In this document: positions 8,966 to 18,900 of the stretch, one piece after another | Layout: every line of letters starts with the position of its first letter | How positions within the stretch are numbered: position 1 is the first letter of the stretch | Source: Verrucomicrobiota bacterium | Lineage (GTDB): Bacteria; Verrucomicrobiota; Verrucomicrobiia; Limisphaerales; JAHDYP01 | NCBI GenBank assembly: GCA_023383055.1 | Contig: JAHDYP010000006.1 | Coordinates: forward strand, 23,299-82,155 | Length of the DNA: 58,857 nucleotides | Direction of reading: 5' to 3' | Notes under the pieces: generated by a model | What the model saw: the letters and a program-made list of their open reading frames with translations, nothing else | Database searches by the model: none | What the model was told of the DNA's origin: nothing | Made by a program: the position numbers and the translations under genes

Positions 8966-9940
8966 TCAGGCGCGCGGGTGCGCCTGGTCGTAGGCGCGTT
9001 TCAGTCGTTCGGTGCTCACGTGGGTGTAGACTTGGGTGGTCACCAGGTGGGCGTGGCCCAGCAACTCCTGCACGCTTCGCAGATCCGCCCCGGCGTCGAG
9101 CAGATGGGTGGCGTAGCTGTGCCTCAGCTTGTGGGGTGTCAGGTGCGGATCCAGTCCGGCCAGTGCCAGGTAGCGTTTGAGTCGCGCCTGGATGACTCGC
9201 GGCGAAAGGCGCCTGGCCTGACCGCGGGCCGCTTGAAACACGGGGTCGCCCGGTCCGGGAAAGGTCGGGAGTTGGTTCCAATAAGCCTGGATGGCGGTGA
9301 GCGCGGGTTGGCCGATCGGCGCCAGCCTTTCCTTGCGGCCTTTGCCGCGCACCCGGACGACCTGCTCCCGGGAGTTGAGGTCTTCAACCTTGAGCGCACT
9401 GAGTTCACTGATTCTCAGCCCGCAGGAATAGATGGTTTCGAGAATGGCTTGGTCGCGCCGGTAGGGCAGTTCATCCACCGGCTTTGAGCTGCCCCGGCGC
9501 TTGCTGGCGAGCGCCAGCAAGGGTGCGTTCAGGAGCTCGACCATTTGCTCTCGGGTCAGGAACTTGGGCAGGCGTTGCTCCCGCTTCGGCAGTGCGAGAT
9601 TGCGGATGGGCGAGGTGGCGAGTTTTCCGCGACGCACCAGGAATCGGTAAAAGGTGCGAAGAGCGGAGAAGCGAAGCTGGATGGCGGCACGGCCAAGCCG
9701 ATGACGTCCGAGGTGGCGAAGGTACTGGCGGAAATCATTGCGCTCGAGTTTGGTCCATGCGGGCTGGGCCTGACGCTCCTCCCGGTGCCACTGGACGAAC
9801 TCCTCGAGGGCGTGACGGTAATTGCGGCGCGTATAGGGCGAGGCAGCCCGGTCGGTGGCCAGGTGCGTTTCGAACTCGTTCAACCAGGGATCCCGGTTTT
9901 TCGCCGGCGCAGGATGGGCGGCCGCAGGCATGTCCGGCAT
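8966..9940 (-). CDS. Tyrosine recombinase, XerC/XerD type
   Basis: A 324-residue site-specific recombinase. The N-terminal SAM-like core-binding domain runs to about residue 140. The catalytic domain shows all expected residues: Arg in CGLRISEL, Lys in VRGKGRKERL, HKLRHSYATHLL (HxxR), LGHAHLVTTQ (second His) and the nucleophilic Tyr in VYTHVS. Length and organisation fit XerC/XerD, which resolve chromosome dimers at dif. No other copy is in the window, so whether it is XerC or XerD is not decided. The ATG at 9940 falls 16 bases after the topoisomerase stop, suggesting co-transcription; longer starts overlap that gene. Confidence 0.9.
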   Translation of the reverse strand: MPDMPAAAHPAPAKNRDPWLNEFETHLATDRAASPYTRRNYRHALEEFVQWHREERQAQPAWTKLERNDFRQYLRHLGRHRLGRAAIQLRFSALRTFYRFLVRRGKLATSPIRNLALPKREQRLPKFLTREQMVELLNAPLLALASKRRGSSKPVDELPYRRDQAILETIYSCGLRISELSALKVEDLNSREQVVRVRGKGRKERLAPIGQPALTAIQAYWNQLPTFPGPGDPVFQAARGQARRLSPRVIQARLKRYLALAGLDPHLTPHKLRHSYATHLLDAGADLRSVQELLGHAHLVTTQVYTHVSTERLKRAYDQAHPRA

Positions 9941-9956
9941 TCGTGGACCGATGGTT

Positions 9957-12788
9957 CTAGGCTTTGGGATCCGGAGCGTCGTCGCGGTCTGGAAACTCGA
10001 AGCCGACCTTGCCGCGATCATCGAGAACCAACCAGGCGGTGAAGGGGCGGCCACGTTTCGAAATGAAGTTGCTCAGAAGATCGCTGCGACCGTCTTGGAT
10101 CAGCTTGCCGAGTTCTTCGGCGCTGAGGGCGCGCTGGAGGATTGATCGGCCCACCCGGAACTTGCAGGGCTTGGTGTCGGACTGGGATTTCTCACAGAGA
10201 TAGTCCTTTTCGGCGGCAAACACGCGGCCACCGCAGCGCGGGCAGGTCGCGACCGGTTGCAGGCCGGTGAAATCAAGCTTGGGCGCCGGTTCCGACGGGG
10301 TCTTTTCCTTGGCCCGGGAACCGCCGGCGCGCGGTCGGCGCGCCTCGAATTCGAAGCCAACCTTGCCGTCGGCGTCCAGTACCAGGAAAGCCTTGAAAGG
10401 CCGGCCGCGCTTCGAGATGAACTTGTCGAGCAGATCGGTCTTGCGCGTCGCGAGCAGCTTGGTCATTTGCGGCCGCTCGAGCGGTTGTTGGAGGATGATG
10501 CGGCCGCACCGGAAGTCGCAAGCGTTCTTCCCGCCGGCGGCCTGCTCGCAGAGGTAGCTCTTGCCGGTTTCGAAGACGCGGTGGTTGCACTTCGGGCAGT
10601 TCCCCAGCGGGTCGGGATGGACCGGGGTGTCGTTCTTCTCCGCCTCGCCGCCTTCGCCACCGTTCCGTTCGAAATCGAACTCGGCTTTGAACTCGTTCGT
10701 GAGCAGGATTGCGGCGCTAAACGGACGTCCGGCCTTGCTTCGGAAACCGGTGAGCGGGCCGACCCGCTGGCTGCGGATCAGCGTCTCGATTTCGTGGATC
10801 TCGAATTGCCGGCCGGCGACGATCTTCCACAGCGCGAAGTCGCACTGAGTATTGGCGCACTGGAATTTTTTGTAGGTTTCGCGGATCTCGCCGCCGCACT
10901 TGGGGCAGGGAGTCTGCAGCGTGCCGAATTCGCCGGGGATGGTGTCGTGTTCGTGTTCCTTGGCCTTCCGGACAATGGCCTCGGTCATGGCCGCAATCTC
11001 CCGCATGAAGGCGGCACGGGCGAGTTGACCGCGCTCGATTTGCTTGAGTTTGAACTCCCAGTTGCCGGTGAGTTCGGGCGCGGTCAGTTCCGGAATGCCG
11101 AGGCCGCGGAGCAGGGCCATGAGCGAAAACGCCTTGGCGGTGGGCTGCAGTTCCTTGCCCGCGCGCAGCAGGTATTTTTCGTGGAGTAATCCCTCGATAA
11201 TGGCTGCCCGCGTGGCGGGTGTTCCCAGGCCCTTCTCGCTCATCGCCGCGCGCAGTTCCTCGTCTTCGACCAGTTTGCCGGCGCCTTCCATGGCGCCGAG
11301 CAGGGTGGCTTCGGTGAACCGGGCGGGCGGTTTGGTCTGGTTGGCCACGACTTCCACCGCGGTGGTGCTGACGGTTTCCCCGGTCTGGACCGGCACCAGG
11401 TTCGGCGATTCGACGCCGGCCGCTTCCCGACCGTAAACGCTCAGCCAGCCGGGCTGGGTCAGGACCTTGCCTTCGGTCTTGAACGGTTCGCCTTCCACGC
11501 GCGTGATGCGAGTGGTCAGCAGAAACTCCGCCGCCGGGAAGAAGACCGCCAGGAACCGGCGGGTGATCATGTCATAGAGCTTGTCCTCGTCGGCGTGCAG
11601 GTGCTTGGGCGGATCGGGGGTCGGGATGATGGCGAAGTGATCCGAGACTTTGGCGTTGTTGAAAATGCGTTTGTTGGGTTTGAGCCAGTCCTGCCGCAGG
11701 ATCTCCTGGGCGAACACGCCGTAAGGGACCTCCTTCAGCGCCTCGAGCGCCTGCCGGGCGCTCGCGACGTAATCCTCGGGCAACGCCCGGGAGTCGGTGC
11801 GCGGGTAGGTGATGGCCTTGTGACGCTCGTACAGGGCCTGAGCCAACTGCAGCGTGCGATGCGCCGAGAAACCGAACCGGTTGTTCGCCTCCCGCTGAAG
11901 GCTGGTCAGATCATAGAGCAAGGGCGAAAGCTGCGTGCTCGGCTTGCTCTCCTCGGTGACGATGCCGGGCTTGCCCAGGCAGCGGTCCCGCAGGCTATCC
12001 GCCTTCTCCCGGTTCCAGATCCGCTCGGGTTTGAGTTCGGAATCGCCGTTCTTTTCGCGTGCGAACGATTCATCGAACCAGCGCCCCGGGTATTCGCCGG
12101 CGGCGGCGGCGAACGTTCCGTGCACCTCGAAGTATCCGCGCGGCACGAAGGCCTTGATCCGTTCCTCGCGCTCAACCACGATCGCCAACGTGGGCGTCTG
12201 CACCCGGCCCACGGTGGTAAGATGGAAACCGCCGGTCTTGGAATTGAAAGCCGTCATGGCCCGGGTGCCATTGATCCCCACCAGCCAGTCGGCCTCGGAA
12301 CGGCAGGTGGCGGCGTCGGCCAGCGGTCGAAGCGCCGCGTCCTCGCGCTGGTGGGCGAACCCATCCCGAATCGCCGCGGGGGTCATGGACTGGAGCCAGA
12401 GCCGGAGCATGGGTTTCTCGACGTTCAGGTATTTGACCAGATTCCGGAAGATCAGTTCCCCTTCGCGGCCGGCGTCGCAAGCGTTGATGACCGAGGTCAC
12501 GTCCTTGCGGCGGACCAGCTTCGCGAGCACTTTCAACTTGCCCGTCGTGCGTTCAATCGGCTGCAGATCGAAATGGGGCGGAATGATCGGAAGATGCGCG
12601 AAGGTCCACTTGCCGCGCTTGACCTCGTACTGCTCCGGCACCGCCAGCTCGAGCAAATGCCCGACCGCCGACGAGAGGACATACTGGTCGCTTTCGTAGT
12701 ATTCCTCATGCCTTTTGAAGCCGCCCAGGGCGCGGGCAATATCGCCCGCGACCGACGGTTTCTCCGCGATGATCAACGCTTTGCCCAT
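9957..12788 (-). CDS. topB: DNA topoisomerase III-like type IA topoisomerase with triplicated zinc tail
   Basis: A 943-residue type IA topoisomerase that relaxes or decatenates DNA through a transient tyrosine link. The Toprim domain starts at GKALIIAEKPSVA and includes NACDAGREGELIF. The active-site Tyr328 sits in AITYPRTDSR. The C-terminal tail (from about residue 628) holds three repeats, each a four-cysteine zinc ribbon followed by a 'KRGRPF..LVLD' module; ribbons start near residues 628, 729 and 848. The core matches TopB better than TopA. The repeated tail is longer than in Escherichia coli TopB. ATG at 12788 is chosen; an adjacent TTG is possible. Confidence 0.92.
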   Translation of the reverse strand: MGKALIIAEKPSVAGDIARALGGFKRHEEYYESDQYVLSSAVGHLLELAVPEQYEVKRGKWTFAHLPIIPPHFDLQPIERTTGKLKVLAKLVRRKDVTSVINACDAGREGELIFRNLVKYLNVEKPMLRLWLQSMTPAAIRDGFAHQREDAALRPLADAATCRSEADWLVGINGTRAMTAFNSKTGGFHLTTVGRVQTPTLAIVVEREERIKAFVPRGYFEVHGTFAAAAGEYPGRWFDESFAREKNGDSELKPERIWNREKADSLRDRCLGKPGIVTEESKPSTQLSPLLYDLTSLQREANNRFGFSAHRTLQLAQALYERHKAITYPRTDSRALPEDYVASARQALEALKEVPYGVFAQEILRQDWLKPNKRIFNNAKVSDHFAIIPTPDPPKHLHADEDKLYDMITRRFLAVFFPAAEFLLTTRITRVEGEPFKTEGKVLTQPGWLSVYGREAAGVESPNLVPVQTGETVSTTAVEVVANQTKPPARFTEATLLGAMEGAGKLVEDEELRAAMSEKGLGTPATRAAIIEGLLHEKYLLRAGKELQPTAKAFSLMALLRGLGIPELTAPELTGNWEFKLKQIERGQLARAAFMREIAAMTEAIVRKAKEHEHDTIPGEFGTLQTPCPKCGGEIRETYKKFQCANTQCDFALWKIVAGRQFEIHEIETLIRSQRVGPLTGFRSKAGRPFSAAILLTNEFKAEFDFERNGGEGGEAEKNDTPVHPDPLGNCPKCNHRVFETGKSYLCEQAAGGKNACDFRCGRIILQQPLERPQMTKLLATRKTDLLDKFISKRGRPFKAFLVLDADGKVGFEFEARRPRAGGSRAKEKTPSEPAPKLDFTGLQPVATCPRCGGRVFAAEKDYLCEKSQSDTKPCKFRVGRSILQRALSAEELGKLIQDGRSDLLSNFISKRGRPFTAWLVLDDRGKVGFEFPDRDDAPDPKA

Positions 12789-12967
12789 CAAAACAAGGGG
12801 TAGCGTTTACCAAGGGCAATAGAAGCCACGCAAGTGTTCTTTTTTGCGGCACTCCGCCCGGGAGGGCCAAATCCGGTTCGTTTTGACCCATTACCGGGGC
12901 CTTTTCGCGGGTGCGCCCGGTGGATTAGCGCCTGACAAAACCCGCGGCGCAGGGTAAGGATTGGCTC

Positions 12968-15900
12968 ATGCGACCCCGCCTCTCCAGGACGTTGCCGGCC
13001 TCCCTTTACCTGATCGTCTTTCTGGTGACGATGTGGTTCACGACCGAACCCGTGGCCCAGACGCTGTTGAATGTCGATTTCGGAGGCGACGAGACCCGGG
13101 CCAAGACCGGGTTGGCGGCGACCGGACTGCGCACGAACGATTACTGGAACGTTTACAGCCATTACCAGCCGCGCTACCTGCCCGGCATGGCGCCGGCGCC
13201 CGATGGACGGCTCACCGAGCTCAAGTGGGCGGACGGTACAAAGTCGGGGATTTCGGTATCGGTGACGAACGCGCCCGGGGTGTGGGGCAACGCGACCGGC
13301 GATCCCATGCTGGACAGCTACATGTTTGCCCCCAACGGCTCGAACCTGGTGGTGGCCGTGCGGGGTCTGCCGACGGGCCGCTACCAGTTGTTTGTTTATG
13401 GCTGGGCCACGGCAGATGCCGGTCCGGAGCAACTCCCGATGTTCTCGGTGCGCTCCGGCACTAACGTGTTGGGTCCTGTCGCCATGACCCGCGAGCAGCC
13501 TGAAGGAGCCGGCTGGCGGGTGCGCGCGCCGTATGCGGTCTATCGCGATCTGCCGGTGGAAAGCGAGTCGGGAATCACCATTGAAGTGCTGCCCGGGTCC
13601 GGAGGGGTGGCGGTTCTGAACGGCTTGCAGGTGCTCTCGCGGGGCACACACGCCCCAAGGGTGTTCCGGGAACCGCCAGGCGTTGGGTCCCCGGCCACCA
13701 ATCTCTGGATTCGGGGCATCCACTATCAGGGAACCCTGGAAACGGAAGGCGCCCGGTTCAAGGTGTCGGTCGACGCCGAATCGTCCGCGACGAACGAAGT
13801 CAGCGCCGTCTTGTTGGACGGCCATCTGGCCGTGGTGAACCCGCAGCTGCCGGCAGGGTGGCGGATGGTGAAGCAGGGACGGCGGATCTTGCTGCTCGCG
13901 ACCCGGCCAGGCCGGACTGCCATCACCTTCGAAGCGGTGGTTCGGAGCGAGCGTGAGGAACCCTGGAACGTCGTTCGATTCGGCGGACCCTCCGCGGCGG
14001 TGGCCACCGTCGAAATCGAGATCCCCGATCGTGAAGTCGAGGTTCAACTGCTCAGCGGCGTGGCGCGGGAGGGACAGGAAGGCGATGGAGCCGTGTTGCG
14101 GGGAGTTCTGGGTGGAGACCGGCAATTGGCGATCCGATGGCAGGGCAAGACCGCCGAGGCCGAGCGGGAGGCATTGCTGACGGTGGACTCGAGGTTCAGA
14201 CTCGAACTGACCCCGGCGAGCATCCGCTACACCTCGACCTTCGCCTATGAGATCCTGCAGGCGCGGCTCGCCGAAGTGCGGGTGGCGCTGCCCGCCGCGC
14301 ACACCTTGACACGCTTGACCGGCGAACAGGTGAAGGATTGGCGGCTCGTGCCCGGGGAGAACGGATCGGAGTTGGTGGTGGAGTTTCTGCGGCCCATCGA
14401 GGGTTCGGCTCAAATCGAAATGGTATCCGAGCAGGCACCGGTGGCATTGCCGGGAACCGTCGAGTTGCGTCTGCCCCAGCCCCTGGCCGTCCAGCGCGAG
14501 GCGGGCGTGCTCAGCCTGCACTCGGAGGATTTGCTGGTCCGGCTCGAGCGAACCGACACGTTGCGCCAGGTCAACGCGACGGGGAACGAGTTCGCCTCGT
14601 TCCGTTTCGCCCGCCGGCCGGCCGGACTGGCCGTGCATCTGGCTTCGGTCGAACCCCAGTTGGCTGTGAACAGTCGGGTTCGGTTCGGGCTGGAAGAAGC
14701 GCGGGCGGTGGTCGACCACGACCTGACGCTCGAAGTGACCCGGGCCGGCATCTACGGGCTCGACTTGATGCCGGAACCCGGTTTTCTGGTGACGGACGTG
14801 CGGGCCGAGGGGCTGGAAGACTGGCAATCGAGTGGGGGACCTTTGCGCCTTCGCTTCGCCCGGCGTGTGCTCGGCCAGTGCCAGGTCAAGGTGCGGCTCG
14901 AACGTTCATTGAGTCAGATGCCGCCGGAAGTGGGGCTGGCCCCGTTGCGAGTGGCGGGCGCAACCCGCGAGACCGCGTTCATCGGCGCCGGTTCCATCCC
15001 CGGGTTGCAGCTCAAGACGATCTCGGCGGATGGCGCGCGGGAGATCCCGGTGAACGCGTTGCCGGACCGGGGCGATGAGCTGCTGGCGTTCCGCGCGGAA
15101 ACCGGAGACTGGCGGGTGGTGCTGGGCGTGGAGCGTCAGGCGCCGCGCGTGGTGGCCGAGGTGTTCAACCTGATCACGATCGGCGACGGTCTGGTGGGTG
15201 GCAGTGCGACCCTCCGCTTCGGCATTGTGAACCAGGGCGTGCAACAGTTCCGGGTCCGGCTGCCGGCGCACTGGCGCAACCTCGAGTTCACCGGGCCGAA
15301 CATCCGGAGAAAAGACCGGGTGGACGACGTATGGACCATCGCCTTGCAGGACAAGGCGTGGGGTGGTTACACCCTGGTCATCACTTACGATCATGCCTTC
15401 GATCCGCACCGCGCCACGCTCGACGCCGCCGGCGTCCATCCGCTCGAGGTCGAACGGGAGACCGGGACGGTGGCGATCACGCGCGCGGCGAATCTGGCGA
15501 TCGAGCCGGGCCCGATTGTGGAGCCGCTGCGCCAGGTGGACCCGACCGAGCTGGCGGTGGTCGATCGGTCGATGATTTCGCGGCCGGTCTTGCTGGCCTA
15601 CCGCTATGAAGGCGGGGATTACGCGCTGGCACTCGAGTTGACGCGACACGAGGAGTCGTCCGTGCTGGATGCCGTGGCGGATCGCGCGGAATTCACCAGC
15701 GTCCTGACCCTCAGCGGCGAAGTCCTCACTCAGGCCGGGTTCATGGTCAAGAACAACGAACGGCCGCACCAACGGGTCCGTCTGCCCGCTGGCGCCACGC
15801 TTTGGGGAGTGGCCGTGAACGGCGAACCGGTGCGGGCGGATCGCGATGGAGATTGGGTGGTGATCGCGTTGCCGCGGGGCGGGAATCGAGGCGAGACCTT

Positions 15901-18900
15901 CGCCATCGAGATCAAGTACGCCCAGCAAATGGGCGCGCTTGGAAGCCTCCTTCCAAAACGGCTCACCCTCGTCGCCCCAAGAACCGATGTCCCCGGCACC
16001 TACGCCGAATGGGTGCTCTATGTGCCCGCCTCGCGACAGGTCTCCGGTTTCGGCGGGACGATGGCGGTGGCGGGAGGCACGACCTACAGCGGTCGGGACG
16101 GCTGGGAACGATGCTGCGCCTTCTATGCCGAGCTCTGGCATGCGTACGGCGCCCGGCTGATCGTGGCCGGCTGCGTCGCCGGGTTTGTGCTCGCCGTGAT
16201 TCTCTACGGGCGAAAGAACGGGTTCGGCGGCGTGCTCAGCGTCATCGTGGTGTTCGGGATTCTGACCGTGCTTGCGGGGATGTTGCTGCCGGCGCTGTCC
16301 AAGGCGAAATCCAAGGCCCAGCGGATCAGTTCGGTCAACAACCTCAAGCAGATCGGGTTGTCGGCGACGATCTTTGCCGCCGACAACCAGGGGCGCATGC
16401 CGGCCAGCTTCGAGGAGATGATGAACGAGTTGTCGACAGAGAAGATTTTGATCGATCCCCAAACCGGTCAACGTTACACCTACGTCGGAGCGGGCAAGTC
16501 CAAGGACGATCCCCACGCCATCATCGCTTACTCGCCGGAACGGCCCGGCGGCGGCCGCGAGGTCGTGTTCGCCGATGGCAGCGTTCAGCAACTCAACGCA
16601 GCGTCATTCGCCGAGGCCCTGGCGAAAGATCAAGGCGGGGCGGCGAACCTCCAGGCGCAGACGATGCTCCAGCGCTACGGTGCCCAGCCGGCGCGCCCGG
16701 CTCCGGCTCAAGCCGCGCCGCCGCCGATGGCAGCCACGCCCCAGGTCGCACCCGAGGCCGCGACTCCGACCATGTCCCCGACAGCCGCCCCGACTCCCAT
16801 CGCTGCCGGGGTCAAATCCCTGCAATTCGACCTCCCTCGCGCCGGGCGGGCCTACACGTTCACCCGCCTGTTGAGTGTCGAGGACGAGCCGCCCACGATT
16901 TCGGTGCGGATCATGTCCGCCCGGTTCTTCGTGTTCGCGCGGGCGGTTCTGCAATTGAGCGTTTTTGTGGCGGGCCTGATCTGGATGATGCTGGCGTGGC
17001 GGCGGGCGGAGGCGAAGCCCGCCCGGATTGCGGCGGGGGCGGGGTTGGTGTTGCTGGCAACCGTGGACGTGCTGATCGCGTGGCGGGTGTTGCACCTGGC
17101 GCTGATTGTGGCGGTGCCGGGACTCCTGGCGGTGATCGGCGCCTGGATCTTCTGGCGGTGGCGCGCGGCTTCCGGTGGTGACGATGCGCCGACCGCGCCG
17201 TCAGGTATTCCACCCCAGATGGCGCTCGGGTTGGTGCTGGGCCTGGCGCAGTGGGGCGCCGCCGGCTCGATGGGGGCGGCCGAGGCCGAGACGAATCGGG
17301 TCTCCATCGTCAGCGCCGAGTTGAGCGGCACAACCCGCGAGCGGGCGGCGGAGTTGCAGGCCACCTTCACCCTGGTCTCCGTCGTCACCAACCAGTCGGT
17401 GACACTCTTCGGGGACGAGGTCGCGTTGGGCGGCTTCGAGGTGATCGAAGGTGAAGCTCAAGCGTGGCGCGAGGGGGCGGTGCTCGGAGTTCGGCTCGGC
17501 CAGGCGGGAACGACCCGGATCCGCCTCGGTCTGCTGGTGAAGATCACGGATGACGCCGGCCGGCGACAACTTGATTTTGCGCTGCCTCCCGTGTTGGGCG
17601 GGCGGCTGAACCTGCCCGTGCTCGAGGAGGACGCCGATGTCGAATTCCCGGGGGCGCATTGGATGAGCCGTCGTGCTTCGAATGGCGCGACTCTGATCGA
17701 GTCGGTGTTTGGCGGCTCGGACCGATTGACGGTCACCTGGACGCCGAAGCGGAAGCGGGCGGCCGATCTGGCCGCGACCGTTCATGCGCATCAAACCGCC
17801 GTCGTCACCCTCGGGGCCGGAACCGTGAACCTGCGGTCGGCGATCGAGTGGCGGCTTACCCAGGGCGAACTCCAACAGGTCCAGGTGCGCCTGCCGGAAG
17901 GCCATCGCCTGCTCCGGATCAGCGGCCCTCACTTGCGCCGTTGGGACCTGGTCGGGAGCGACGGTTCCACGCTGGCGATCGATCTGGTTCGGCCCGTCTC
18001 GCCCATGCTCCGACTGGTCATCGAGAGTGAACAGGCGCTCGACCAGTTGCCGGCCGAGGTGCCGCTCAGGTTGCCCGAAGTGCTTGACGCGATGCGCCAG
18101 ACGGGGCTGGTCGCGGTGCGCGCGACCGATGACGTGGGGTTGACGGTGCAGCGCGCGCAGGGTCTCGAGCGGATCGACGGCGCCGATTTTGTCCGGGCGA
18201 GCGATGACCCGGGGCTGACCGTGCTCAGTGCCTGGCGCTATTTGCGGCCCGGATTCGAGCTGCAAGTGAAAGCCGAGATGCTGCAACCGCGGATCGAGAC
18301 CAGCCAACACCAGCGGTTCACCGTCGGGACTGACCACGTCGAGCTCGACACCGAACTGGATTACACCATCCGCCAGTTGGGAGTGTTCGCCCTGCGGCTG
18401 GCGTTGCCCGCGGAAGGGCGCCTGGAAGCCGTCCGTTGCGCCGCCATGCAGGCTTGGTCCGAGCGGATCGAAGGCCACCAGCGCGTGCTCGAGCTCACCT
18501 TGAAGGAGCGCGTTCTGGGCAGCCTGCGCGTCGAGGTGCGGCTCCACCACAGTCTCAGCAACCTGCCGGCCTTGTTCCCGCTCGCGGGCATTCATCCCCT
18601 GGGGGTCGGCAAACAGGGCGGACATGTCACGGTGGCCGCCGCTCCGGGAGTGGGGCTCAAAACCGCGAGTCTCGAGGGGGTCGTCGAAGTGCCGGCTTCG
18701 ACCGTGCCCGGGCTCGAGGCCGGGGCCGCCGGGGTGCTGGCCTTTAAACAGCTCGCCGCCGAGGATCACTCCGGGGCGCCCTGGCGGAGTGAGCTCGCCA
18801 CCGAACAGATGGAGTCCTGGCTGCGCGCCGAGACGTTGGCGTTTGTGAGCGTGGGCGAAACGCTGATCACGGGCCACACCGTGATCCGCTACGATGTTCA

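Noticed and set aside
8966..9940. Recombinase as an integrase marking a genomic island
   Set aside because: Size and motifs fit housekeeping XerC/XerD; it follows topB closely and no attachment site, tRNA or phage gene is nearby.
12788..14827. 679-codon minus-strand frame opposite the start of the giant gene
   Set aside because: Composition is typical of antisense frames and it conflicts with the well-supported signal peptide on the plus strand.
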